In this document: piece after piece, positions 41,510 through 52,255 of the stretch
Numbering within the stretch: position 1 is the stretch's first letter
Layout of the letters: every line of letters starts with the position of its first letter
From: Aurantiochytrium sp. KH105
Lineage: Eukaryota > Sar > Bigyra > Thraustochytrida > Thraustochytriidae
Assembly (NCBI GenBank): GCA_003116975.1
Contig: BGKB01000145.1
Span: 62,001 to 126,000, forward strand
Length of the DNA: 64,000 nt
Direction: 5' to 3'
Notes under the pieces: generated by a model
What the model was told of the DNA's origin: nothing
The model's input: only the letters and a program-made list of their open reading frames with translations
Databases searched by the model: none
Made by a program: the position numbers and the translations under genes

Positions 41510-42248
41510 CTTCTCCGGCCACGCGACCAAACTGCAGAAGCGAGCAAGCAAGCTCCTTTCGCGCCTCGCGTTGCGGCTCGGCTTTGCGACGTTGCGGATT
41601 TGCTGCTTCGCGCCGCCGCTCCCTCGGGGGCCCCGCGTCGCCGCCGCCCTCGCCGCGCAGCCTCGGGAGCGTCCCGGCCGCGCTCTGGCGCTGCTTCTTC
41701 TGCACGATGCCTGGCGCGCCCAGCTCGCTTCCCCCGGGCGCCCAGCTCGCACTTCGGGTGCCCTGCGGTTACGGCCTTTCTACGGTAAAGTGTGAGTTCC
41801 TTGCTTTGCTCTTTTAGGTGTCTGTGATAGCCCTGGATAGCGCGAGTTGGTTACCGTTTTGGTAACCAATTTAGAAAATTTAGAATTTGCAGATAATTTT
41901 CATTTGCGCAAAACCTGTCAGAAAAAGTCACATGGATCGAAAACGACTGTTCCTGTGCACCTCTTGGCCAAACCTGATGAAGTTCTGCTTCGTGCAGCAC
42001 AATTTATGCGTCTGCAAAGTCAGCGGCTGAGCAATTAAAAACGGTCTATTTGCCATTAAAACACGAAAATAGGTTGGGTACCGAAATGGTAACATAAATT
42101 AACTATAGAGTTATATGAGGATCAAGAAAGGGTTGTGCAGGTCGGAGATATCGGCAAAACAGACCCGATATGGGCCATGCGTCTTGGCCGATCAAGTCTG
42201 GAAATAATTCTGGCTTGAAAGATGATGGAGATGGTTGTTTTATCTCGA
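41510..42248. other. GC-rich to AT-rich transition, transposon flank
   Basis: Composition drops sharply near 41800: 41850-42250 is AT-rich, unlike the rest of the window. It contains a hairpin GGTTACC-GTTTT-GGTAACC (41849-41867) and a related GGTACC-GAAAT-GGTAAC (42077-42093) next to TTAA at 42099. These are probably non-coding ends of the transposon relic. Confidence 0.5.
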
Positions 42249-43130
42249 TTAGATGTCTAGAGGACCTTGCCGTTCGTTCGAATTTCTGCTGCTGCGTCTT
42301 GATCTGGTCTCGGCAAGAGCGTCAGCGATAGCCTTGGAGGAATGAGGGATGAACGGGTCTTCATGCCGATGTACAAGATCATAGCACCCTTTGCAAAATG
42401 CAGCATTGCACTTGCAGCACCAATAGGTTGTTGTTCTTGGTTTGCGCGTATGCGGAGATGGCGTTGTTCCGTCTTTCCTTGCGTCATCACAGATCCGGCA
42501 GCAAACGAGACATTTCCGGCGCGTTGCAACCTTACCTCGTCCCCGGATCGACTCATGGTGATGTTCTTTAGGCAAAGTAAAGCGATGACATAAAACGTCC
42601 GACGTCCACCGGTTGCGACCTGAACTTGGTCTCGTTGAGTCGCTGGAGCTTTGAGCTCGTCCTTGTCAGCAAAAGGAAAGCTGTTCGTGCGTCTGCAAGT
42701 CCCGACAAACTTGACGCCAAGCCTTTGGAGAACCTGGAAAATATTCGTCTCTTTGTCTTTTTCTTGGTTGCGAGCGATTGAAAGGTATCCACGGTCGATG
42801 AACAAAGTCAAACTTCGCGCGACATTTCCTATAGCCTCCTCTCCAGGATTGCATGTGAGTCCACGAACAGCAAGCTCAATAACGCTGTGCAGCTGTCTTC
42901 TGAGAGACTCAACCCACGTCTGGACGATGAAACCCGTGGTAATGGAGGCGACAACATGTACGACAGGTTGTCCTTTTCTGCGTTTGGTAGGCGTAAGGCG
43001 AACACCAAATTTTTCGAAAGCTTTGGAGCTAAATGGGAGCTTATCGTCATCGAGATCAACCCACGTGACACTAGGAACGAAAAACATACGTANATAGCGT
43101 CCTAGTTCGCTCTTTGCAGTTTGTTTTGTT
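42249..43130 (-). pseudogene. DDE transposase remnant, piggyBac-like, frameshifted and 5'-truncated
   Basis: A minus-strand frame from ~43130 reads RMFFVPSVTWVDLDDDKLPF, HVVASITTGFIVQTWVESLR, LTLFIDRGYLSIA, NIFQVLQRLGVKFVGTCRRT and FYVIALLCLK. This is the layout of a DDE (DDE_Tnp_1_7/piggyBac-type) transposase with Asp at each expected strand. At ~42560 the frame must change by one base to continue into a Cys-rich tail, KCLVCCRICDD ... WCCKCNAAFCKGCYDLVH, ending GPLDI. Tails like this occur at the C-terminus of piggyBac transposases. No proper N-terminus or start is found, and an undetermined base lies at 43093. Hence a decayed copy. Exact superfamily is uncertain. Confidence 0.65.
43093..43093. 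other. Undetermined base (n)
   Basis: The only ambiguous base in the window. It sits inside the transposase relic, near the change from AT-rich to GC-rich sequence, and may mark a weak assembly spot. Confidence 0.95.
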
Positions 43131-44397
43131 CCTGTTAGTCCCTTGGTGCTGCTGCTGGTTGGCTGCCTGTCGCGCCCGGAAGCGCGGCAGCGGCCAGCGG
43201 CGACCCGGGTCTGCACTCATTCATCGGCCGCGCAGGCGGGCCGCTGCGAGGGCCTGGTCACGCGCCCCGCGGACCGGCTGCCTGGCTGGCCGGCCTTCGA
43301 GCGCTGCGAGGCCGCCGGGGGCTGCGCGAGGTCCCCGGCGAGACCGTGCACGCGCCGGCGTGGCCTAGGGTTTGGGATAGATGGGGCTTAGGAGTCTGCA
43401 TGGGTACAGTGAGGTGTGGTGGACCCCGTGGGGCTCCGGCGGGCGAGTTTACGCGTCGCGACGCGGGGCAGGCGAGGAAAGAAAGGGAGGGAAAAGGAAT
43501 AGGGATAAATGGTGTGAGGGACCTTGCTCGCGATTCGATTCACGCATCGGACGCCGCATAGGCGAGCGCTACGGATGAGCAAGGCCAGCGGAGAGCCGCT
43601 GCTAGAGGCTGAGAGTGAGGCGGAGGCATGGCCGGTTCGGGGCGGAAAGAAACGTGCCTGCCTTTTGATGGCGGAGGAAAACGAGATACGCCGTAGCGTA
43701 GCTTGTCCCGTCATGTGAGAGGCTAAAGGCGAGCCTGGGCGATGTGCTGGACTCGTCATTGGCCATGGTGGACGAGGGTGATGACAGTTTGTCTTTGGGG
43801 GACGCATGAAGCCTAACCCTTTCCTTATGCTTGGAGCAGCCCAAGGCAGCGCAATGGCTTTTGTTATTCTTGCCACGCGTCGCCCAGGGGCGCAAAACTG
43901 ACTTTCTACGTCGGATACAAGGTGGGTATACGGGACTTTCCGTTTTACGCTCAAGGTCCCCAATCGATAACCTTTGACTTGCGACGAGTTGAACGATGCA
44001 GGAACCTCGCGCCATGGCGCTCATCCATGTCACCTAAGGTTGGAAAGAGGAGGCAAGACACGGTCATCGTGAGAGAATTACTTTCAGAGAAACGAAAAAA
44101 GGCTGCCCGCCCGTTTTCTCCGCTGCCCGCCCGTTTTCTCAAAACGAATCAATCTTCCTCATCGGCCTTCATCTGAACGAATTCAAGAGAGGGGAAGATC
44201 GAGTCACAGAAGCATAGTGTGTACTCCTTCCAGATGACAAAATTGGCCATGGCTTTCCAAAGTAAAGACAAGCGCGCATTGCCAACGTAAAAGTTAAGAA
44301 TGAGAACACTTTGAGACTGGCAACAGAAAGGAGAAAAGAAAAGAAACAAAAAGTAGCGAAAAAGGGGGAGAGAAGGAGAACATGTAAGTAGTGATGA
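43131..44397. other. Long spacer with uncertain coding fragments
   Basis: About 1270 bases. 43140-43400 is GC-rich and could encode a Cys-containing fragment (GRCEGLVTRPADRL, FERCEAAGGCARSPARPC). 43575-43720 has MSKASGEPLLEAESEAEAW, and a frame change later ERLKASLGDVLDSSLAMVDE ends at 43807. These fragments do not join into one gene by eye. The rest (43800-44397) is unremarkable, with a 16-bp direct repeat GCTGCCCGCCCGTTTT at ~44102 and ~44122. Confidence 0.35.
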
Positions 44398-45314
44398 TCA
44401 ACAGCACGAGTCTTTTTGAGGTTTGCCGGCGTTCCCGTTGCCGATAACTACGGATTTACCATAGTCCTCCTCATCGTCCATGGTTTTAAAGTGGTTGTGC
44501 ACGTTGACAACGAGCTCTTCAAAGGCGAGCGTGACATTCTGGCCTGTTTTCGCCGAGGTGCGCATTGACAAGAGACCGTGCTCCTCGCAGGCGCTCGTGT
44601 GCACGGCCTCCGAAATGTACTTGCCGACCTCAAGCTCAGTCTCGAGGTCGATCTTATTGCCCACGAGCATGATGCACGATAAGAAGCCGCGATCCTTATC
44701 TGCTGCCTCTTTCAAATCATTCAACCACGTGTCCAGCGCATTTTGAAATGATTTCTTGTTCGCGACGTCGTACACGAGAATTGCACCTGCTGCTCTACGG
44801 TAGTGTGACGTGGTGATGGCGCGGTAACGTTCTTGTCCGGCTGTGCATCATCAAAGTGCAAATCGTTGCGGAAATACAAAGAGCCAATCGGTCAGTCAGT
44901 CAGTCAGTCAACACATCAGTGCAGAAGACACTTCCAAATCCTACGTACCTGTATCCCAGATTTGCGTGCGGATTCGCGTGCCATCCGGATGAACGATGGT
45001 CTTGGTCCCGAACTCGACGCCAATGGTCGGCTTGCGGGTCTCGTGAAAGGTGGGAACAGCCTTGCCAGGCTCGGCCGTGGCGTTCTCAGCGTTGCGCGTG
45101 AAGCACGCCAAGAGGTTTGTCTTACCTACCCCCGCGTCTCCTACGAGGACGACTGCGTATTTCGTAAATGGCAAAGAAAGAAAGAGTCGTGGCGCGTGCA
45201 CCGGGATCATTCGTCAGTATGTTGTCGCTTGATCAAGTCATGTATAAGGCGAGTGGGGCCTTTTCTTGTGGAGGGAGATCACTTACTCTTGTACAGAACA
45301 TCGAACTCGTCCAT
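44398..45314 (-). CDS. Rab11-like small GTPase
   Basis: 224-residue Rab from three exons: 45287-45314, 44949-45152 and 44398-44840. The introns are 45153-45286 (donor GTAAGT, acceptor CGCAG) and 44841-44948 (donor GTACGT, acceptor CACAG). Spliced, it reads [59 protein letters not shown] and TSAKTG, and ends DSCC, the double-Cys geranylgeranyl site. [13 protein letters not shown] and the opening are most like Rab11/Rab2-4-11 types, which act in recycling and post-Golgi traffic. There are ~13 extra residues between NLLACFTRN and TIGVEF, just before switch I, and a longer segment after NKID. Isotype assignment is tentative. Confidence 0.88.
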
Positions 45315-46493
45315 GATTGCCACTCTGCTAAACTCTGGCGAGTACCTAGGTACCTGCGAAAGAATGTGCGGGCGTGTCCGAGCACGCGGTGAAGCCGGCC
45401 TTCAGTGACCGAAGTGCGCTCGCCGGGCGTACAGCGACGCGCCTGCTACTCCTCCTGCACGTCCTCCTACTCCTGGTCGTCAGTGGTTCCTTCCTTGCAA
45501 CCCTGGGTCGCGACGCTGACGAGCGAGCGAGCGAGGAGCAGTTGGGCACGCAGGCACGCAGGCAGACAGCCAGGCAGGCGCGACAAGATGCCCCGCCCGG
45601 GCCACGCTTGGACTCGAGGCGCCGCGCAAGAAGTCTGCGGCGGCGGCGGTCAGCTTGGTCGCGCACGCGCACGAGAGCCTCGTTCGTCGCCGCGCGGCGT
45701 CGCCGCCAGCTCAGGTCGTCGATGCGCCGCCCGCCCGAAGCGCCGGAGGCCTGTCCGCGCGCGCGCGTGCGTGCGTGCGTGCGCTCGCTGCGCGCCAAAA
45801 TCCGCGTCCGCTCGCCGGGCCTGCGCGGCGCGCTCGCTCGCAGGATCGCAGCCGGCGCGGACTCGAGCCAAGCAGGTTTTGGCGGCGGCGCCGCTGCCGC
45901 TTGACTGGCCTCTCGCCGCGCGCTCTTTTTTCAGTTTATAGAACTAGTTTTCGTTGCACGATCTTTCGAAGAGAACTAGTGCAGAGCTGTAGAATGAGAT
46001 GCGTAATTTTGCTCCGAGCATCGACTTCTCAAAGATACGGACTCGCGTCGCGTAGCAGCGGTACTAATGGCTAAGCTAACGAGAGCCGAGTGCTGCGCAC
46101 AGAGGGAGGAAGCCCCGGGAGCTGGCCGAGGATGTCCGGCCAGGCAGCGACCGACAAACTGCAAGGCAGGCAGGATCTCGCCTGCGGCTGCCTCGCCAGG
46201 CGGCGGCGGCACTGACGGCCGGCAGCGACTGCGTCTGCGACTGCGACTGCAACCGGACTTGTGAAGGCGCAGCCGCCGCGCGCCACGACGATGCAGAGAA
46301 AGAAAGAAAAAAAAAATGACATGACAGTGAAGAAGGAGAAGATGAGAATAAAAAAGTTTGCAAAAACTTGCAACGACTCCGAGACGCAGTGCCGTGCACG
46401 ATATCAGGATAGACCGATTTGTTTTGGAGCAAAAAGTTTTTTAGGGCTCTTTGCAGAAGAGCCTTGGGCCTCGGCTTCACCACATCGCTCGGG
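45315..46493. promoter_or_regulatory. Divergent promoter, Rab / helical protein
   Basis: 1.2 kb between divergent genes. 45370-45905 is GC-rich with GTGCGTGC and CGAG runs. 46190-46260 has CTGCGA repeats, and A-rich sequence lies at 46290-46370. Many ORFs cross it on both strands, none protein-like. Confidence 0.5.
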
Positions 46494-47042
46494 ATGCAGC
46501 CGCTGCTCCAGACGCTCATCGAGGAGGCCTTGATTGAAGTCGGCGCGAAGCGGGAGCGGGAGCGGGGGCGGGAGCGGGTAGAGATGGGAGGTCTGGAGGA
46601 CGAGGTGAAGAAGGCGGCGGAAGACGCCCCGGAGGCCTTTCGCAAGCTGGCAGAGGAGGCCAGCAAGGCCGAAGATGCCGACGGGCTGGCGTCGGTTGCC
46701 AAGAGCGCCGTCCAGAGGCTCGCGGAGGGCGCCACCAAGAGGATCGACACTGCTGCGCACGACGCGCACACGCGCAGCGACGATAACAAGCAGGAGGTCT
46801 ACGACAAGCTCAAGTCCAAGACCTCGCATCCGTGTAATGAGATCGCCGAGGACTTTGTCCGGGCCGCCACCTTTGCAAGCTCCGACAGCATTTTTGGCAC
46901 GGCCCGCGATCTCTTCACTTGTGTCTTTGTTCCCGGCCAGCGCGAGGAAGTCCTCCGCAGGCACCACGACAAGCTTCGGACGCGTCTGGAGGAGCTTGAA
47001 AAGGCACAGGCCGAACGCATCAAGAAGCAGGAAGAACATTAG
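46494..47042 (+). CDS. Small charged helical protein, unknown
   Basis: 182 residues from ATG 46494 (opening MQPLLQTLIEEALIEVGAKR). A start at the ATG for MGGLEDEVKK is also possible. Residues ~30-85 are Ala/Glu/Lys-rich 11-mer-like helix (VKKAAEDAPEAFRKLAEEAS), resembling LEA-type repeats. A more compact segment follows (HPCNEIAEDFVRAATFASSD, then ARDLFTCVFVPGQREEVLRR), then a terminal coiled coil (RTRLEELEKAQAERIKKQEE). No family is recognised. The codon pattern and clean stop at 47040 support a real gene. Confidence 0.55.
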   Translation: MQPLLQTLIEEALIEVGAKRERERGRERVEMGGLEDEVKKAAEDAPEAFRKLAEEASKAEDADGLASVAKSAVQRLAEGATKRIDTAAHDAHTRSDDNKQEVYDKLKSKTSHPCNEIAEDFVRAATFASSDSIFGTARDLFTCVFVPGQREEVLRRHHDKLRTRLEELEKAQAERIKKQEEH

Positions 47043-47509
47043 AGGGACAGCCCATCTTGAACTCATTCCTCCGCGCTGGTGACGCAGGGCGCTGCTGACC
47101 CTGGGTCACCCCTTTTTTTGAATCAGAGCTATGGATTGAAAGTACGATATTTCGAAAACCCCGATTGCTTTTGCTTTGCTTTGCTTTGCTTTGCTTTGCT
47201 TTGCTTTGCTTTGCTTTGCTTTGCTTTGCTTTGCTTTGCTTTGCTTTGCTTTGCTTTGCTTTGCTTTGCTTTGCTTTGCTTTCCTTTTTTTTTTTCATTT
47301 TTTAGAAAAACGATGATTTCTTCTTCTTCTTCTTCTTCCCCTTCTCCTTCTTCTGCTACATTTTGGAAAACAATAACTCCGTGCAAGGGATTGTACCTTT
47401 CACAGAACAAGATGACAGCAAACCAATAATTAGTGGTGCCAAGGTCCGGCGTAATGCGATAAAAAGATGGCTTCATAAAAGGCAGGAGGTTAAAAGATTA
47501 AAAAGCACC
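47043..47509. other. Convergent spacer, helical protein / alpha-actinin
   Basis: 467 bases between two gene 3' ends. They are dominated by the TTTGC array listed separately, followed by a poly-T/TTC tract at 47282-47345. Confidence 0.6.
47171..47281. repeat. (CTTTG)n pentanucleotide array
   Basis: About 22 perfect CTTTG units, followed by poly-T and TTC-rich sequence. It lies in the 3' region shared by the genes ending at 47042 and 47510. Confidence 0.97.
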
Positions 47510-50224
47510 TCAGCGCGTGAAAAGCTGCTCGGTGAACTTGACGTAGTCGCCGTCCGACATGTTGCCCTGCAAATAGGAGGCGAGATCAGCGTCGATGGCG
47601 CCAAAGTTCTTTTGAATCTGTTCAGAAGAGAGCGAGCCCTCAGGAGCAATGGCCTTAAAGGCTTCGACGACGTCATCCTTGGAGTCGCCCGACTGGAGCT
47701 CGTCGACGAAAAAGGCAATGAAATCATCCTGCGTGAACACCATCGTCGACGAACGCGCTCGCATGCGGGACTCCAGCTCCTGATCATCGAGATCGATACC
47801 CGCGCCGAGGCAAGCCTCGCGCAGCTCTGAAAGGCGGAGCTTGCCATCATTGTCAGTGTCAAAGACGCTAAAGATCTCTTGAGCCTCCTTGAGCTGCTCC
47901 GGCGAGATCTGCAGCGACTTTTGCGCCATAAGCTGTGCAGAGATAGCCTCATCAGCACGCTTCAGATCCTTGAGCAGCTGCTCGTGGTTGGAGCGAAGCG
48001 AAAAGATCGTGTGCGTCGTGTACGTGTTAGCCACGAGCTCAGCCTCCTCGCATGCTTGCGAGGCTTCTTCGAGCGCGGCAAGTTTAGCGGCGCCCGCCGA
48101 GTCCTCGCCAGCGACCTCGCTGCGCAGCTTGGCGATGGCCTCCTTCTGGTCATCAAGGGACCCGGAAACACCGCCCAGGGCAGCGCGCTGGCCGTCGCAA
48201 AAGCTGGCAAACTCGTTGGCGAGACCCGCGAAACGCTGAGACAGCTCGTCGCGCCGCTGCTCGGCCGCCAATACAGAGCCCAGGTCGCTCTGCAGCGAAT
48301 TCACCTTGCTCTGCATCGACTCGATACGGCTGCGCTGCTGCGCGCAGTGATCCTTGGCGTCCGGCCGCTTGCTCTCAATCTCCGCGGCAAGGGCCGAGAC
48401 CTCATCGACGCTCGTCAGCGCCGCCTGCACGCTTTGCTCAATCGATCCCATTTGGCCCTGGAGCTCGGTCATTTCCGCAGTGGTGGCGCCCGTAATGTCC
48501 TCGCTCAGGCTCTGATCAAGCTGGTCCACGAGGAAGTCGAGCTCGTTGATCTTTTGGAGGTAAAGCTTATCCTTGGCCGCAAGCGCCTTCTCGGACTCCA
48601 GCGCCGACTCCAGCGCAGAGCGGTGGCTCTCGCCCTGAGACTTGCAAGTCGACATCTTCTCGTCAAGATCGCGCATGCCCTGGCTGGCATCTGCCACACC
48701 CGCGTGTCCCTCGCTGGTCTCGGCCTTGGCCACAATGGCGCGGAGCTCCTCCATCACGGTGTCATAAAGTTTGAGACGACTTTCGTAGCTCGCGTGCATC
48801 TCAAGCTCGGTTTCGAGCTCAGAGACAGAGCTGCCCTTGACGCCTTCCCCAAAGACGGCAAGCTTTTCGTCGAGCCACACGTTCACCGCCACCGACTTGG
48901 CCTTGAACTTGGCCACAGCATGATCCGCCATGCGGTAGCTGAGGTAGCGATCAAGCATTTGCCGCTCATACGCTTGCTCGGCGTGCTCAAGGCTCTCCCA
49001 GGCTGCACCGAGGTCAGCCGGCGGGATCTCGGCCGAGAACTCGGGTCGGTTGTTGTTCCGCTTGCTGCTCACGAGTGTCGTGTAGACACCTTCGGCCTCG
49101 GCGCGTTTCGATGCCATCTCGGGCTTGACGTTGTTCATGTACGTGTTGAAATCGTCGAGGGCCGCCTTGACATCATCGGTGGCGCTCAGCGCTGGCGCGT
49201 TCTCGAAGCGGCTCTTGTTGCTACTTACAAAGTCCTGCACCTCCTTGCTCAGCTGCGTGTACTGGTTCATCCAGTCATCGTGGCGCCGCGTTACCGCGAC
49301 AGCGTTCTTGACAGCCCGAAGCTTGGACTCCAGCTTGGCCTGGCCCGCAAACAGCTTGAAGAACTGGCTCAAGTACGCCACTTGCGACTTTTCATCGGGG
49401 TGCTCGACCACATCCTCCGGGTCCAAGAGTCGGGCGATGCCCAGCTTGTCCTCGGCGATGGAAAAGGCCTGTTCACAGTTTGCCAGGCCTTCTGCGGGCG
49501 ACAGCCCATCGAACTCGAGCAGATCAGGGCGATAGCGATGGATGAGCGCATTGAAGGCGAGGCCATCCGTCCAGGACGAGGTGAAGTCCTTGACGTCCAC
49601 ATTCGTGTAGCCCTTGGTGGAGCGCTGCAGCCACAAGAGAAGACCGGCCTTGCCGTCGGCGCCGCTCACCTCAAAGCGCAGAATGATGGTCCACAGGAGA
49701 CCGAGCACGAGCTTTTCGTTGCCCTTGAGGATATCCGAGGAACCAATGTTTACCAGCGGAATGTCGTGGTCGCGGATGAACTTGAGGCACTGGTTCAGGT
49801 TCTCGAGCTTTTGAATGTCCATTTTGGGCTTGCTGTTGATGCGTCCTACATTTTCGTCCGAAATGCGGCCCAAAAGGGACGCAAGGACGGTGCCGTCCGC
49901 AAGGTCAGGCACCAGTTCCTCGATCTTGTTCCCGGGGGGAAGATACTGGTTCGCCCTGCGCAGGCAAAAAACAAAGAAATTTAATAGGATTGTCGTGATA
50001 TCAGATACACCATCCATCACACACAATGTTCGTCCGGTTTCGGTTCCGGGCACGTCCCGTCAGTTTCCGATTTTTTTTTTGTCGCGACAATAAAGACGAA
50101 AAGAGAGAGAGAGTGCAACGCGCCTTGACGCTGCGCACGAGCGCCCAACTTACCATCGCGTGAATGTCTTGCGCTGGATCCCGATCCAGGCCTCGCGGTC
50201 CTCGTTGTTGTGCACGCGAGACAT
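47510..50224 (-). CDS. ACTN: Alpha-actinin
   Basis: 838-residue actin cross-linker from two exons, 50154-50224 and 47510-49955. The intron 49956-50153 has donor GTAAGT and acceptor GCGCAG. Splicing joins QRKTFTRW to ANQYLPPG, restoring the first calponin-homology domain. Start ATG 50224 gives MSRVHNNEDREAWIGIQRKT. CH1 and CH2 (GLLLWLQRSTKGYTNVDV, DGLAFNALIHRYRPDLL) span ~10-245. The rod of about 450 residues with spectrin-type helices is slightly shorter than the four-repeat rod of animals. EF-hands end the protein: DTDNDGKLRLSE is a canonical Ca2+ loop, and the later hands are degenerate. The unspliced frame upstream of 49955 is intron. It bundles actin filaments in the cytoplasm. Confidence 0.95.

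Positions 50225-50261
<37 letters not shown>
50225..50261. repeat. (CTTG)n repeat in the alpha-actinin 5' UTR
   Basis: About nine CTTG units (CAAG on the mRNA strand) ending directly at the alpha-actinin start codon, so the leader reads ...GCAAGCAAG-ATG. Confidence 0.95.
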
Positions 50262-50740
50262 CTTTGGTCTCCGGTGGATGGACAAGGTCAATCGAGGCCG
50301 TCTTGCTGTTACAGCGATCGAGGCGGAGCTCGCTTGTTCGCTCGCTCACTCGCCTGCCTGCCGTGCCCTGCGAAGGCGCGAGCGAAGGCGAGAGCAAGGA
50401 AGCGGAGAACCGAGGGGGCGCGTACGCACGCACGCACGCTCGCTCGCTCGAGCTGCAGCGGTCGCGGACGGTCGGGACGAGGGGGCGGTCGGGACGCGGT
50501 CGGCTTCTGGTTGGATTTTCGCTTTTTGGATTTGACTGACAATTTGATTTTTTGTTCTCTCCTCCCTCTCGAACGATTCGGACCCGAAGCGAGACTGGAT
50601 CTTTTGGTGTATTGAGTTGTTCAAGTTCCAAACATACTGAACGTGCTACACGTTCGCACCACTCGCAGGCGAAGTTGTTCACCGCGCACAAGGAAAGAAA
50701 GAAGCGAAAGCCGCAAGACAACAACTCGAGACTTCACCAA

Positions 50741-50780
<40 letters not shown>

Positions 50781-50878
50781 ACAAAGGACCCGTCGTTCGC
50801 GGCGCCAGCCTCTGCTGACTGGTGTAGCCAAGCGCGTGGGAGCTGGTGCGGGTGGTGACTACTGCAAAGGAGGAGAAG
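50262..50878. promoter_or_regulatory. Divergent promoter, alpha-actinin / FAM185A-like
   Basis: About 620 bases between divergent starts. It contains a (GAC)n run at 50741-50782, CGCACGCACG near 50420, and no recognised gene. Confidence 0.5.
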
Positions 50879-52158
50879 ATGGCCTTGACGCTTCGCAACC
50901 TCCAAAGAGCTGCCACCGCGCTCGCCTCGCAACAACATTTGGCAGCCGCGCGTTTCGTACGCGCCGCGCACCAAGATGCTGCTCAGCATCTTAAAGAGCT
51001 GGAATTTAAGGTACGTGAAAAAGGTTGAAAGAAACCAGAAGCGCAAAAGCTAACAAGGTGGTGCGGAGTAAACAGAATGATGGCCCAGGTAAAGTGGTGG
51101 CCAAGTCCACCGGCAAAGCTGCGCTTCGCCTCGTCCCGGGCGAAAGTCAGAGCACAATCGTCAAATTTGCCAAGGGCCCGAACGTTGATGTGTCACAGGA
51201 CAAGCACAGTGCATGTGTTAACTTTACATCTAACGAGGACGTTCTCTCTACGGAGTTTATCATCCCCTATCGATCAGACGTGGAGCTGGTGTCCCAGGCC
51301 GGATCGCTCGAGATCACCGATTACCTCGAAGGAGATCTCATGGCCCATGGTCACACTGGAATTCGTCTTGGCAAAGTGCGGGGCAACAAGGTGGACCTGA
51401 CGAGCCAAGGCGACATCAAGGTCAGCAAGGACCTCGAAGCAGTTAACATGACAATCGCTTGCGCATCCTTTTCAACGCGCAAGCTTCTTGCGCAGTCTGC
51501 ACGTCTCGAGTCCACGAGCGGCAATATGGACATTCAGGCAGCCTACGTGGACGAGGCGACGATTACTGCACAAAATGGAGGCACGCTTGCAGTCAACGGA
51601 TTTCATGGACGTCTTGTCGTGCGAGGTTCCGCCAACGTCAAGCTTCTCGGCGTCAGCGGCTCTGTAGACCTCGAGATTGAACGTGGCGACGTTGAGGTCC
51701 AGTTCGACTCACTCTCAGAAACGACTCCCTGCCGTCTCCTCACCAAGGATGGCGCAATCCAGGTCACGCTTCCCATGGACCAAGAAATCCTCGTTGATGC
51801 TGCTGCTAAGAACCCCATTGAAAAATGCCCAGAGGGTCTCGTGGCGTCCGCCGACGAGCCGAACGTTGTGCGTGGCACCTTTGCTGGGGCTCCAGAGCCC
51901 AACAGGGCCACGCATCGTGCGAGTATGACGGGCAAGGTGAACTTGGAAGCCACCAAGACCCGCCAGGCTACATGGTCCGGTGCGACGACCAATCAATCAG
52001 ATGATGATGAAGGAGACCCTGTGGTTGCGAGTGGGGGGGAGGCCCTGCAAACGCTTGCGCGTCTTTCGATCCAGGCGCCACAAGGTAGTGTCTCACTTGA
52101 GGCTGTCAGCTGGATTGACCGAATCCGCAACCGCTTCCTACCTTCCTCTGAACCGTAG
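50879..52158 (+). CDS. FAM185A-like (DUF4097-type beta-repeat) protein
   Basis: 404-residue protein from exons 50879-51010 and 51076-52158. The 65-bp intron (51011-51075) has donor GTACGT and acceptor AACAG and keeps phase 0 (LEFK to NDGPGK). Exon 1 encodes an Ala/Arg/Gln-rich helix without acids early (MALTLRNLQRAATALASQQH), which looks like a mitochondrial presequence. The body is repetitive short beta strands typical of DUF4097/FAM185A: FIIPYRSDVELVSQAGSLEI, VDLTSQGDIKVSKDLEAVNM, RLVVRGSANVKLLGVSGSVD. These should form a beta-helix-like stack. The biochemical role of the family is unknown. Human FAM185A is of similar length. Converges on the sulfotransferase gene with a 97-bp spacer. Confidence 0.75.
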
Positions 52159-52255
52159 AAAAAGCTCTGATTGAAGACACCGTCGATGATGGGCAGGAAA
52201 ATCTCTATTGCCTCAAGGATAATGAGAGGCCACCGTGGGCTGCACTTTTTGGCGT

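Noticed and set aside
40692-41795. 367-codon plus-strand ORF
   Set aside because: Ser/Arg/Ala low complexity without an amphipathic pattern; the minus-strand ORF with ATG 41509 is more protein-like.
43388-44033. Minus-strand ORFs of 191 and 143 codons
   Set aside because: No family resemblance, mixed composition, and overlapping each other in different frames.
47879-49984. 701-codon plus-strand ORF
   Set aside because: Antisense to alpha-actinin; caused by GC-rich codon use on the opposite strand.
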